Shown: positions 28,473 through 38,208, counted from the stretch's first letter. The stretch is 64,000 nt of DNA from JAEUJZ01 sp964460115 (GCA_964460115.1 CAYWPR010000023.1:11735-75734); one strand, 5' to 3'. Made by a program: numbers and translations. Notes: generated by a model from the letters alone, not told the origin.

Positions 28473-28763
28473 ATGGCTTCACGCTTTTTTCGAGTTCCGC
28501 TGCAGGAAATCGGCTATGTGCGCATGATCGTCGAATCTTATGACGGCTTGGCGGCGGTGCGCTCTTTGGGCGCGGCGCGCGGCGAGATCGAATGGCTGCT
28601 CGGCGAAGGCATGGAGGCCGAAGGCGATGCGCTGGCGGCCCGCCTGGCCGCGGAAGTTGGGCTTTTGCCCATTGCGCGTCCCGAGGATTGGCCCGACCTT
28701 TTGCCGAGTCCGCTGCGCAGCGACTGCACACCTACAAGTAGAGAAACCGCGGAGCCTTGCTGA
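28473..28763 (+). CDS. Small DUF4911-like protein
   Basis: The protein is 96 aa. Residues 8-70 (IGYVRMIVESYDGLAAVRSL, GEIEWLLGEGMEAEGDALAARLA) match the layout of the small DUF4911 family found in Deltaproteobacteria and Myxococcota, of unknown function. There is no signal peptide or membrane helix. It is followed after 49 bp by the Lon-like protease gene, on the same strand; a different frame open across this gene is the 5' extension of the protease frame and not the real start of the protease. Confidence 0.65.
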   Translation: MASRFFRVPLQEIGYVRMIVESYDGLAAVRSLGAARGEIEWLLGEGMEAEGDALAARLAAEVGLLPIARPEDWPDLLPSPLRSDCTPTSRETAEPC

Positions 28764-28812
28764 CCTCGCAATTTGGCGCGGTCTGTACGATCATGTTTTT
28801 CCAATTCGACAC

Positions 28813-31509
28813 ATGGATGACTCTTTGCCTCTCGTCGATAATCTAGCCCTGGAAACTACCGCCACCCTGACCGGTCCCACCGAGGCCGAGGATGAAAATA
28901 CGGACATCGAGGCGCAAACCGCTAGCGAACCGTCGGGCGATGCCACGTCGGGCGAGCACGCACCAGGCGTCACCGCGTCTTTGGCGCTGCCGCCCGAGCC
29001 AAGCGTCAGCATGCGCACCCGCACTGCATTTGCCGTTTCGGCCGCCGCGCTGACCATTCAAATGGATCCGGAGACTTTGCCCGAGACGCCACAGCATGAA
29101 GGCAGCTTGCTTTCGCTTTTGTCTCCGGTGGCGCAGCGCGCGCTCGATTTGGGGCTGGGCGCGCCCGAACCGGGATTTCACGTCTTTGTCGCGGTCGATT
29201 CCGATGTTCTTATCGAGGATGAGCTTTCGGCGCGGGCCGCGCAGCTTTTGCGCAGCCAATCCGGCCCTGCCGACCTGGCATACGTGCACGACTTCGACCA
29301 TCCCGAAACGCCGCAGCCGCTGCGGCTGCCTCCCGGCGTCGGCCCGGCGCTGGAAGAAGCCATGGCCGATCTGATGGATGGGCTGCACGACCGCATTCCG
29401 CAGCTTGCCGAAGCCGAAGAAATCGAACAGTCGCAAGCGCGGCTGAGTTCGCAAATGGAAGCCAGCAACCGCCAAATCATGCAGGGGCTGGAAAGCACCG
29501 CGAAAACGCATGGTTTTGGCGTGCGCACCGTGCAAGGGGCTTTTCAAACCTTTCCGATTCTGCACGGCAAGCCGCTGACCGCCGAACAGTTCGATGTGCT
29601 CGACGAATTCACCAAGCGTTCTTTGCAAACCGCCGCCGAGCGCTTGACCCGCGAAGTTGAAAAAGCGGCACGACGCGTACGCGCCCACAGCGCCCGCATC
29701 GAAATGGAGCAGGATGCGGCCCTGGGCCGTGCCGCGGGCGCGCTTGTTCAGCGCGAGATGCGCGACCTAGTAGAACGCTTCGCCAGCATGTCTCCGGAAG
29801 TGGCGCGCTATCTGCGGCGCGTGCGGCAGGCACTTAGCGAAAGCTGGCGCGATTTTTTCGATAGCTCGGCGCATAGCGACCCAAATAGCGACAGTGCGGA
29901 TGCGGCGGATGATCTTTCGGCGCGGCTCGATCGCTTTCGCGTCAACGTTCTGATTAGCCATCGCGCGCAAAAGCCCCCTCCGGTGGTGTTCGAAAGCGAT
30001 CCGACGCCCGAAAACCTTTTTGGCTTTCTGTCTCGGCAAGCAAAGATGGGGGCCCTGTGCACCGACTTTATGCGCATTCGTGCCGGCGCCCTGCACCGCG
30101 CGATGGGCGGCGTGCTGATTCTGCGCGCCAACGATGTGTTAAGCGATGCGTCGGTCTGGGATCGCCTCAAACGGGCGCTGCGCGATCGACGCCTTGGCGT
30201 CGGCGATCCGGTGGGGCCTTTTGGATTTTACGCGCCAACCTTGCGACCGCAGCCGGTGCCCCTAGATGTACGAGTGGTGCTCGTCGGTTCGCCGGGGCTT
30301 TATGACACCCTGCGCGCCGCCGATGAAGACTTCGCCAATTTGTTTCGCATCAAAGTCGAAGTGGATCCGGTCATCGAGCGCAATGTGCAAAACCTGCTGG
30401 GTCTAGATGCCTATTTTATGGGGCTGTGCCGCGAGCGCGGCTGGGCCAGCTTCGATCGCAGCGCCCGAGCGCGGCTGCTCGATCTATCGACGCGACTGGC
30501 CGAAGATCGAGAACGCCTGGTGCTGTTTTTGACGGCGCTTGAAGAAACCGCGGCGTTTGCCAGCATGTCCGCCCGCCTGCGCTTTGGCCAAAGCACCCTG
30601 CCCGCGCAAGCTTCTGCGCTGGTCACGGCCGAGGACATCGATGCCGCCTGGAACGATCGCCGCGAGCGGCTGTCCACGGAAGAGCGCCACATTCGCGAAG
30701 CTTGTCTGCGCGGCGAAGTCGCGGTCGAAACCACCGGCATGCGCGTCGGCGTCGTCAACGGTTTGTCGGTGATGCACACCGGCGACGTCGAGTTCGGCCA
30801 GCCGATGCGCATCACCGCCGTGGTGGCGCTGGGCCGCGAAGGCATCGTCGATGTCGAGCGCGAAGCGCAGCTTGGCGGCGCCATTCACACAAAAGGCCTG
30901 GCCATCGTTCGCGGATACCTAGGCTGGATGTTTGGTCAAGAGCGACCGCTGAGCTTGCGCGCCCAGCTCGTCTTTGAGCAAAGCTACGGCGAAATCGACG
31001 GCGACAGCGCTTCGTCCAGCGAGCTTTTTGCCGTGCTGTCAGCGCTGGCCGATGTCGGCATCGATCAAGGCATTGCCGTCACCGGCAGCGTCAACCAACT
31101 GGGCGAAATGCAAGCCATCGGCGGCATCTGCGCCAAAATCGAAGGCTTTTACGACATCTGCGCCGCCCGCGGTCTGACCGGCGCGCAGGGTGTGATGTTT
31201 CCGCGGGCCAACTTGCCGCATTTGGTGCTGCGCCCCGACGTCGTACAGGCCACCCAAGCCGGACGCTTTCACATCTATGCCATCGACAACGTCGCGCAAG
31301 GCATCGAAGTGCTATGCGGCATGCCGGGGGGACGGCGCGACGCGGCAGGACGTTTTCCGGCGGCCAGCGTCTTTGGCCGCGTCGAACGCCGCATCATCGA
31401 AATCGCCGAGCGGCTGCGCCATGCCGAAGCGCATGGTTTTGGCGAAAGCGACCCCATCGAAGAAAGCAGCGGTGATCTCGGAGAACGTTCCGATTTTCGC
31501 AGCTTATGA
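28813..31509 (+). CDS. Lon-type (LonB/COG1067-like) protease with a degenerate ATPase domain
   Basis: The protein is 898 aa. The C-terminal S16 protease domain keeps the dyad: Ser732 in IDGDSASSSELF and Lys775 in ICAKIEGFYDIC, 43 residues apart as in active Lon proteases. The N-terminal ATPase region follows the COG1067 layout, but where the family has a P-loop after a GYNIFV-like strand this protein reads GFHVFVAVDSDVLIED, with no GxxGxGK(T/S). The Walker B strand reads GGVLILRANDVL, with Arg where the acidic residue is expected. It may be an ATP-independent peptidase or a regulator. A coiled-coil insertion lies at about residues 180-340. The ATG at 28813 is the first in a sensible position. 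Confidence 0.85.
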   Translation: MDDSLPLVDNLALETTATLTGPTEAEDENTDIEAQTASEPSGDATSGEHAPGVTASLALPPEPSVSMRTRTAFAVSAAALTIQMDPETLPETPQHEGSLLSLLSPVAQRALDLGLGAPEPGFHVFVAVDSDVLIEDELSARAAQLLRSQSGPADLAYVHDFDHPETPQPLRLPPGVGPALEEAMADLMDGLHDRIPQLAEAEEIEQSQARLSSQMEASNRQIMQGLESTAKTHGFGVRTVQGAFQTFPILHGKPLTAEQFDVLDEFTKRSLQTAAERLTREVEKAARRVRAHSARIEMEQDAALGRAAGALVQREMRDLVERFASMSPEVARYLRRVRQALSESWRDFFDSSAHSDPNSDSADAADDLSARLDRFRVNVLISHRAQKPPPVVFESDPTPENLFGFLSRQAKMGALCTDFMRIRAGALHRAMGGVLILRANDVLSDASVWDRLKRALRDRRLGVGDPVGPFGFYAPTLRPQPVPLDVRVVLVGSPGLYDTLRAADEDFANLFRIKVEVDPVIERNVQNLLGLDAYFMGLCRERGWASFDRSARARLLDLSTRLAEDRERLVLFLTALEETAAFASMSARLRFGQSTLPAQASALVTAEDIDAAWNDRRERLSTEERHIREACLRGEVAVETTGMRVGVVNGLSVMHTGDVEFGQPMRITAVVALGREGIVDVEREAQLGGAIHTKGLAIVRGYLGWMFGQERPLSLRAQLVFEQSYGEIDGDSASSSELFAVLSALADVGIDQGIAVTGSVNQLGEMQAIGGICAKIEGFYDICAARGLTGAQGVMFPRANLPHLVLRPDVVQATQAGRFHIYAIDNVAQGIEVLCGMPGGRRDAAGRFPAASVFGRVERRIIEIAERLRHAEAHGFGESDPIEESSGDLGERSDFRSL

Positions 31510-31574
31510 AGTTCCCGCCGCAAGCCCGCGAATCTCGCTTAGATTAAGATTGTGACACGTCTAAGGACGGCGGG

Positions 31575-34500
31575 ATGAGCAATCCCCCCCGTCCGAAACT
31601 GCGCTTTCAGTCCGGTGGCACCCTACGTCGCGGCGCTTTTTATGTCGAACGCGCCGCCGATCAAGAACTGCCTGCGGCGCTGGCGCGCGGTGAATTCTGC
31701 TATGTGCTGGCGCCGCGCCAAATCGGCAAGTCGAGCCTTCGAGTGCGCTGCGCGCAGAAACTGCAATCGCAAGGGGTGCGCTGCGTCAGCGTCGACCTCA
31801 ACATGGCCGGCACCAAAGAGGCGCAGCCAAGCGCTTGGTACTACTCGCTGGTTCAAGAGATTTGGTTGCAACTATCTCTGCCCGGCGACCCTTGGGAGTT
31901 TTGGCAGCAGCACGAACAAACCACTGCGACCTATCGCTTCACGCTGTTTTTACGCCACGTCCTTTTAACCCACGTCAAAGAGCCGATGATTTTGTTCATC
32001 GACGAGATCGACAACGTGCTGGCGTTGCCGTTTTCGACCGATGATTTTTTCGCTGCCATTCGCGCCGTTTACAACGACCGCGCCGAGGACGAGCGGCTGC
32101 ACCGCCTGACTTTTTGTTTGCTTGGAGTGGCGGCGCCGGCGGATCTGATACAAAACCCAGTGCTGACGCCGTTTAATATCGGCCGAGCCATCGCGCTGGA
32201 AGATTTGACGCAACTTGAGGCGCAGGCGTTTTTGCCCGGTTTGCACAGCATTCGCGGCGACGCGCAAAAGCTTTTGCAAGCCGTCCTGTCTTATACCGAC
32301 GGGCATCCGTATATGACGCAGCGCCTGTGCGAGTCGCTGATCAACGCCAAAGATCTGGGCACCGAAGAAGGACGGGTGCAGCGGCAAGTCGAGCAAGTGT
32401 TTTTGGCCGAAGGCCGCAGCCGCGATCCCAATCTGGCGTATGCCGAAAAGCGACTGGACAAAAATCCCAAGCTGATTTCCATGCTGCGCATTTACGGCCG
32501 CTTGCTGGAAGGACAGCCTGTCGAGCACGAACGCGAAGATCCGGTGCAGATGGAACTGCGCTTGGCCGGGCTTGTGGCGCGGCGCACGGTCAACGGCCGC
32601 AGCTTTCTGCAAGTGCGCAATCGCATTTTTGCCAGCGTCTTTGATAGCGCCTGGCTGCAAGCGCATCGCGTTCACCGTCTGCTCGATGAGCCGATGCGCC
32701 GCTGGTTGTCCTCGGACAAGCAAGGGGATTTTCTTCTGCGCGGCGAAGCGCTGCGGCAGTCGCTAAGTTGGGCGGCGGGGCGACGTGATCTGACGCCGGA
32801 TGAACACGAATTTTTGCGCTCGGCCCTGGAAGTAGAACGGCAGACCGAGCAGCAGCGGCGCGAAGATGCTGAAGCGCAGCGCCAAATCGAAATGCAGCGC
32901 CGCCAAGCGGCAGAGCTACAGCGCCAGGCCGAAGAAGACAATCGCAAAGCCATCGAGGCCCGCCGCCAAGCCGAGCATGAACAACTGCTGGCTTTTGAAG
33001 AACAGCGCCGGGCCGAACGCGCCCGTCAGCAAGCTGAGTACGAACGCGAGCGAGCGCTGGCGCAAAGCCAGGTCCGCCGTCAGACCATCGTGCTGCTTTC
33101 AGGAGCTTTGTGCATTCTGAGCGTCATTTTGGCGGCGCTGGCCTGGCAGGCGACCATTGCCAGGCGCAATCAGCGCGAAGCCGACCGGCAGCGCGGCGAA
33201 GCCGAACTGGCCAAACGGCATGCCGTCGAAGCGCAGTTGCGCGCCATCGAAGGGGCGCTGGCCGAAAAAGGTCTGCGCTCGGCCTACCAGGCTTCGCAGC
33301 CGGGCCGTCAGGCTCCGGCCCTGGTCGCGGCGCTGGAATGGGTCTGGCCCAGCATCAAAGCCGGCCAGCCGCCACCGGCGCAAGCCGTGGAATCGCTATC
33401 GCTGGCCACCGGCGCCGGAGTCTTTTCTTATCGCCTTAAAAAACACACCGATGAATGGGTGCGCTCGGCGGCTTTTTCGCCCGACGGCAAGACTTTTGTA
33501 ACAGCCGGCAACGATGGCCGCGTCTATTTTTGGGACGGGGAAAATTATTGTCCGCGCGGTACTTTAAACGCCCATACCGACCAGATTCGCCAAATCCTCT
33601 ATTCGCCAAACGGCGAGCGGCTGCTGACCGCCAGCACCGATCACACCGCCAAAGTGTGGGATGCCGCAACCCATCGGCTGCTGGTTCGCTTAAAGGGCCA
33701 CGAAGCGGGGCTGCGCTCGGCCATGTATTCGCCGGACGGCCGCCGCATCATCACGTCCAGCGACGATAACACCGCGGTCATCTGGGATGCCGAGACTGGC
33801 ACGCCGCTTTTGACCCTGCGCGAACACCCCGCCGACCGTTACGCGATCTATTCTCCCGACGGCAACTATATTGCGACGGCGGGTGCCAGCTTCAGCCAGA
33901 CTCCAGACGATACCAAACGCGCTTGGTTGTGGAACGCCAGCACCGGCGCGTCCATCGGCAGTCTGGCCGGGCACGCCGAGCCCTTGCGGGCCATTGCTTA
34001 CTCCCCATCCGGTGAGCAACTGGCCACCGCCAGCGTTGATTCGACCATTCGCGTCTGGGACGTCCGCAGCGGCATTACCACCGCCGTATTGGCCGGGCAC
34101 ACCGAAACCGTGCGCTCGGTGATCTTCTCTGCGGATGGGCGCTATATTTTGTCGGCCAGCGACGACAAAACCGCCAGACTTTGGGACGCCAAAACCGCGC
34201 TGCCGCTGCTAACGTTGCTTGGCCATACCGAATCGGTACGCTCGGCGATTTTTTCTCCGGATATGAAACGGGTGGTGACGACCAGCGTCGATCGCTCGGT
34301 GCGGGTCTGGTACATACAGGACGGCAAGACGCTTGTGAACCTAACGGGGCACAAGCAGTGGGTGTGCTCGGCGACCTATTCGCCGGACGGCCGCAACATC
34401 GTTACCGCCAGCGAAGACTGGACCGCGCGCATTTGGGATGCCGCCACCGGAACCGAGCAGAAAAAGCTCATCGGGCATAAAAGCGACGTCCGCTCTGCGG

Positions 34501-35393
34501 TCTATTCCCCCGATGGGACGCGCATCCTTACGGCCAGCAATGACCGTACGGCCCGGGTGTGGGATGCGCGCACCGGCCAGCTATTGTTCGTGCTGGAAGG
34601 CGAACACAGCGATACCGTGCAGTCGGCAGCCTATTCTTTGGATGGGCAGCGCATCGTCACATCAAGCAGCGACAAGACGGCGATCATTTGGGACGCCGCA
34701 AAGCATACCAAGCTGCAGACATTTTCCGGCCATAGCAAGCTTTTGCATTCTGCGTACTTCTCTCCCGACGGCACACGCATCCTCACGACCAGCGGCGACA
34801 AAACCGCACGCATCTGGAATGCGCAAACCGGCGCCACAATTGCCGTTTTAAGCGGCCATCAGGATGAGGTCTTTTCGGGCCGCTATTCGCCGGATGGGAA
34901 GCTCGTGGTGACCGGGGCCTTAGACAACATGGCCTACGTGTGGGACGCGAACGCACACACTGGAGATCGCTATTTATTGCAACTGCAAGGCCACGCTGGC
35001 GGCGTCTGGTCTACGGAGTTTTCTCCAGACAGTCAGCAGGTGCTGACCGCCAGCAACGATCAGACGGCGCGCATATGGGATTCGCACACCGGCAATCTGC
35101 TGATGACGCTGGCCGGGCACACGGGGGGGCTGACCTCGGCAGCGTTTTCTCCACCTTTGCCGGGCCACTTGCCGGATGACCTGCGCGTGGTCACCGCCAG
35201 CCGCGATCATGTCGCGGTCATCCATCCGATAAGAATCGCTGACTATTTTCGCATCGCCTGCAATTTGTGGTGGGTGCAAAGAGACAGCCTGGAAAAGGCA
35301 GACAACGCTACCGTTCAGCAAATCTGTCAAAAAGAAATCGGCAAATGGCCGCCGGCCGTCCATCGAGTGGATGCCGCCCGCTGTACAGAATGA
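31575..35393 (+). CDS. AAA-35 ATPase, coiled coil, membrane helix and two WD40 propellers
   Basis: The protein is 1272 aa. Residues about 15-380 are an AAA-35-type STAND-like ATPase, with Walker A LAPRQIGKSSL (K52) and Walker B MILFIDEIDNVL (about 138-149). A Gln/Arg/Glu-rich coiled coil covers about 415-500 (QRREDAEAQRQIEMQRRQ), followed by one membrane helix (about 507-525). From about 630 to the end there are 14 WD40 repeats, each roughly FSPDGxxxxTASxDxTARxWD, enough for two seven-bladed propellers. The propellers would sense or bind a partner and the ATPase would act as a switch; this plan is common in signalling and conflict-type NTPases. The next gene carries a related ATPase module. 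Confidence 0.92.
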   Translation: MSNPPRPKLRFQSGGTLRRGAFYVERAADQELPAALARGEFCYVLAPRQIGKSSLRVRCAQKLQSQGVRCVSVDLNMAGTKEAQPSAWYYSLVQEIWLQLSLPGDPWEFWQQHEQTTATYRFTLFLRHVLLTHVKEPMILFIDEIDNVLALPFSTDDFFAAIRAVYNDRAEDERLHRLTFCLLGVAAPADLIQNPVLTPFNIGRAIALEDLTQLEAQAFLPGLHSIRGDAQKLLQAVLSYTDGHPYMTQRLCESLINAKDLGTEEGRVQRQVEQVFLAEGRSRDPNLAYAEKRLDKNPKLISMLRIYGRLLEGQPVEHEREDPVQMELRLAGLVARRTVNGRSFLQVRNRIFASVFDSAWLQAHRVHRLLDEPMRRWLSSDKQGDFLLRGEALRQSLSWAAGRRDLTPDEHEFLRSALEVERQTEQQRREDAEAQRQIEMQRRQAAELQRQAEEDNRKAIEARRQAEHEQLLAFEEQRRAERARQQAEYERERALAQSQVRRQTIVLLSGALCILSVILAALAWQATIARRNQREADRQRGEAELAKRHAVEAQLRAIEGALAEKGLRSAYQASQPGRQAPALVAALEWVWPSIKAGQPPPAQAVESLSLATGAGVFSYRLKKHTDEWVRSAAFSPDGKTFVTAGNDGRVYFWDGENYCPRGTLNAHTDQIRQILYSPNGERLLTASTDHTAKVWDAATHRLLVRLKGHEAGLRSAMYSPDGRRIITSSDDNTAVIWDAETGTPLLTLREHPADRYAIYSPDGNYIATAGASFSQTPDDTKRAWLWNASTGASIGSLAGHAEPLRAIAYSPSGEQLATASVDSTIRVWDVRSGITTAVLAGHTETVRSVIFSADGRYILSASDDKTARLWDAKTALPLLTLLGHTESVRSAIFSPDMKRVVTTSVDRSVRVWYIQDGKTLVNLTGHKQWVCSATYSPDGRNIVTASEDWTARIWDAATGTEQKKLIGHKSDVRSAVYSPDGTRILTASNDRTARVWDARTGQLLFVLEGEHSDTVQSAAYSLDGQRIVTSSSDKTAIIWDAAKHTKLQTFSGHSKLLHSAYFSPDGTRILTTSGDKTARIWNAQTGATIAVLSGHQDEVFSGRYSPDGKLVVTGALDNMAYVWDANAHTGDRYLLQLQGHAGGVWSTEFSPDSQQVLTASNDQTARIWDSHTGNLLMTLAGHTGGLTSAAFSPPLPGHLPDDLRVVTASRDHVAVIHPIRIADYFRIACNLWWVQRDSLEKADNATVQQICQKEIGKWPPAVHRVDAARCTE

Positions 35394-35442
35394 AGCCACC
35401 AAAATTTTTTAAATTGCGACAGTGGCAAGCGCACGCTGTAAA

Positions 35443-35460
35443 ATAGTCAGTTACGACTAT
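35443..35460. promoter_or_regulatory. 18-nt inverted repeat upstream of the kinase fusion gene
   Basis: The sequence ATAGTC-AGTTAC-GACTAT has 6-bp arms and lies 20 bp before the ATG at 35481. It could be an operator or a small hairpin in the 5' leader. The interval between the two genes is short (87 bp), so any promoter for the kinase fusion lies here. Function is inference. Confidence 0.35.
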
Positions 35461-35480
35461 CTTACGGATAGCGCCCTTAC

Positions 35481-38165
35481 ATGTCCTCGAATGATCAGCG
35501 TCAAGCGATCGAGCAGGCGTGTGCATACGTCGAGGTGCATGGGCCGGCGGATCTATCGAGCTCGGTGCGCGGGACCGCATACCGAATTAGCAAGCGCTTT
35601 GTCGTCACCAGCGAGCGCGTGGTGCGCGGTCTGGCTTTGCAATCGACGGTCCAGCTTCTGTTTCCCGACGGTCCGCGCAATGCCGTGTTGCAAAAAAGCG
35701 ATGCGCAGACCGATTGCGCGGTGCTGGAATTGCTTGGCGATGCGGCCACGCAAGAGGGCAAATCGCTGCGCCTATCTGTAGGCTGCGAACGCGGCGCGTC
35801 CTGGGAAGCTTACGGGTATGCCGCGGCCGAAAAACCGCCGGCGCCGCTGAGCTGGGGCGAGATTTTAGACACCGAAGGAGAGGATCCGCAGCGCAGTCCG
35901 GCGATTGTTTTGCGCTCGCAAACCGCAATCACGCAAAGCGCCGCGGGCAGCCCGGTGCTGGTCGACGGACAGGTGATCGGCCACCTCAAGTGGCGTCTAG
36001 ACAGCGAAAGCAGCGATGGGCCGCTTTACGCCTGTCCGATTCGCCACGTCGAAGCCCTGCTGCCCGTAGAAGGCCGCAAAGCGATCTTGCAACCGCCGCA
36101 GGCCTCCTACGCTCCAGCCTGGTATGTTTCGCGGCCCGAAGAAGAACAAAAAGCGCTGGGCTACCTGGCCTTTCCCGGGCAGCCGGTGGTGCTGTGGGGA
36201 CCGGAGCTATTCGGCAAAACCTGGCTGCTGCGGCATCTTACGCGCCAGATTCAAGAGCAGGATGCAAGCAGCCAGGTGGTCATCGTCAATCTGGATCTGT
36301 TTGACAAAAGCAGTTGGCAGCAGCCGCAGGGGCTGGATACGTTTTTGCGCGAGCTGGCCCTGCATGTGGCGCTGGCCTTAGGCGAACCCGCCGAAACTGT
36401 CTACGCCGAGTGGGCCACGCCGAGCCCAACGGCCAATATGGATCGAGTGATGCGGCGGCGCATTTTGCCGCGCCTGGTACAAAATCAAGGCCGGCTGCTT
36501 TTGGCCATCGAATGTGCCGATGCCGTCCTTGGCTCTCCGCTGCAAAATACGTTCTTTGGCATTTTGCGCGGCTGGGCCGAAAGCGAAGAGCCCTGGTCCT
36601 GCTTGCGCCTTTTGCTGTCGATCTCGACGACGCCGGCGCTTCTGGTCAGCACCCAGCATCAGTCGCCCTTTAATTTGACCGACGCGGTTGAGCTAAAGGA
36701 TCTGGGCGACGAGCAGCTTCTGCGTCTGTGCAGCATGTACCAGCTAAAATGGGGTCCCAAAGAGCTGGAGCTGCTTAAGCACTGGGTTGGTGGACATCCT
36801 TATTTGGCGCGCATGGCGATGTATACGGCGGCGCGGCAAAATGTTTCCCTGCATCAGTTGCTGGACGCCGGACATCCCGCCGGCAACGTTTTTGACGGAT
36901 TTTTGTCGAGAGCGCGGGCGCGAATGCGGCGCCATCCCGAGCGCTATGAAGCTTTTCAGGCGATGCTTTCCGATCCGCACGCCGATCTCGGCGAAGCGGA
37001 GTTGCCGCTTTTGCGCGCCGGATTGCTCATTCGCGACGGCAAAGGGCGACACGCACCGCGCTATGAACTGTATCGGCGGCTGAGCGAACCCAGCAGTCCG
37101 GCGCATCGCTTCGCGACTTCGCAAGTCTTGGCGCTGGGCGAAACCAGCATTCAGCCAGTGCCGCAAGGGGTACAACGCGAAGGCGGCCAAGTGGTGGTCG
37201 GAAAGCATCTTGGCCCCTACCAAATCATTCGACAGATCGGCCGCGGCGGCATGGGTGTGGTGTACGAAGTGATGTACGAGCAGATCAAGCGCCGCGCCGC
37301 CTTGAAGGTGCTGCATCCGCAGTTTTTGCGCGATCAGGAAGCAGCCAAGCGCTTCATCAACGAAGCCCGCGCTGCCAATGTGGTTCAGCATCCCGGCATC
37401 ATCAGCGTCTTTGAAATCGGCAGCCTGGCGGACGGACAGCTCTACTTCATCATGGAGTATCTGGAAGGAGAGTCACTCGGCGACCGCTTAAAGCGCATTC
37501 ATCATTTTTCCCTTCTGTCCACGATACGGCTGTCGCAGCAGATCGCCGTGGCGCTGGCCGCCGCGCATCAAAAAGGAGTGGTCCACCGCGATCTGAAGCC
37601 CGGCAATGTCATGGCTGTGCACGATGCGCTGATTCCCGGTGGCGAGCGCACCCGGCTTTTGGACTTCGGACTGGCCAAAATCGAGAAGCGCACGTTCGAG
37701 GATTCGGTGACCACGAGCTTGGGAATGCTTATGGGAACGCCGATTTATATGTCGCCAGAACAGTGCCGCGGCATCGAGCAGATCGACGGTCAAGCCGACG
37801 TGTATGCGCTGGGAGTGATGATCTTTGAGTTTCTGACCGGACGACCGCCTTTTGATGCCGAAGATTTGGGCATGGTGCTGGCGATGCATATGCGCGACCC
37901 GCCGCCCTCGCTGGCTGAAGTCATGCCGGAGCTGCCCGCGGAGCTATGCAAGCTGGTTTCCAGCATGCTCGCCAAAGAGCCGCTGGAACGCCCAACCATG
38001 GCCGATGTCGCCGAGGTACTTTTGCGCCTGGACGGGCCGCTATCTACTTCGTCGTCGCTGCCGTCAGTGCCGCCGCCCATGGCTTGGTACTGGATTCCCG
38101 CGGTGTGGGCGGCCCTTGGAATGTTTATGGTGCTGCTCGGCTGGCTCTTATTCTTTCGCCGTTAG
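35481..38165 (+). CDS. Fusion of trypsin-like domain (triad lost), AAA module and Ser/Thr kinase
   Basis: The protein is 894 aa. Residues about 20-200 follow the trypsin/HtrA fold (GTAYRISKRFVVTSERVV, TDCAVLELL, QSAAGSPVLVDGQVIGHL). By eye the His position (usually HVV) reads RVV and the Ser position (usually GxSGSP) reads SAAGSP, so only the Asp is retained. Residues about 215-470 are an ATPase module, with Walker A-like GPELFGKTWLL (about 239) and Walker B-like LLLAIECAD. Residues about 576-850 are an intact Ser/Thr kinase (GRGGMGVVYE, ALKVLH, HRDLKPGN, LDFGLAK, MSPEQ). A C-terminal membrane helix (about 870-892) anchors it. It probably couples a ligand-binding pseudoprotease and an NTPase switch to phosphorylation. 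Confidence 0.88.
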   Translation: MSSNDQRQAIEQACAYVEVHGPADLSSSVRGTAYRISKRFVVTSERVVRGLALQSTVQLLFPDGPRNAVLQKSDAQTDCAVLELLGDAATQEGKSLRLSVGCERGASWEAYGYAAAEKPPAPLSWGEILDTEGEDPQRSPAIVLRSQTAITQSAAGSPVLVDGQVIGHLKWRLDSESSDGPLYACPIRHVEALLPVEGRKAILQPPQASYAPAWYVSRPEEEQKALGYLAFPGQPVVLWGPELFGKTWLLRHLTRQIQEQDASSQVVIVNLDLFDKSSWQQPQGLDTFLRELALHVALALGEPAETVYAEWATPSPTANMDRVMRRRILPRLVQNQGRLLLAIECADAVLGSPLQNTFFGILRGWAESEEPWSCLRLLLSISTTPALLVSTQHQSPFNLTDAVELKDLGDEQLLRLCSMYQLKWGPKELELLKHWVGGHPYLARMAMYTAARQNVSLHQLLDAGHPAGNVFDGFLSRARARMRRHPERYEAFQAMLSDPHADLGEAELPLLRAGLLIRDGKGRHAPRYELYRRLSEPSSPAHRFATSQVLALGETSIQPVPQGVQREGGQVVVGKHLGPYQIIRQIGRGGMGVVYEVMYEQIKRRAALKVLHPQFLRDQEAAKRFINEARAANVVQHPGIISVFEIGSLADGQLYFIMEYLEGESLGDRLKRIHHFSLLSTIRLSQQIAVALAAAHQKGVVHRDLKPGNVMAVHDALIPGGERTRLLDFGLAKIEKRTFEDSVTTSLGMLMGTPIYMSPEQCRGIEQIDGQADVYALGVMIFEFLTGRPPFDAEDLGMVLAMHMRDPPPSLAEVMPELPAELCKLVSSMLAKEPLERPTMADVAEVLLRLDGPLSTSSSLPSVPPPMAWYWIPAVWAALGMFMVLLGWLLFFRR

Positions 38166-38177
38166 CATCCATTTCTT

Positions 38178-38208
38178 CGCCAGGTAAAAGCCAAAGGCCT
38201 ACTTGGCG
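38178..38208. terminator. Hairpin between the kinase fusion gene and the TRAP gene
   Basis: CGCCAGGTA...TACTTGGCG forms an outer stem around an inner GCC-AAA-GGC. It lies 13 bp after the kinase fusion stop and overlaps the stop codon of the convergent TRAP gene (TAG at 38201-38199). It is a plausible bidirectional transcription stop, without a clear U-tract. Confidence 0.4.

Noticed and set aside
31575..35393. Anti-phage defence gene of an established type
   Set aside because: The AAA/WD40 plan fits many signalling proteins; no nuclease, TIR or other effector domain is present, so a defence call is not justified.
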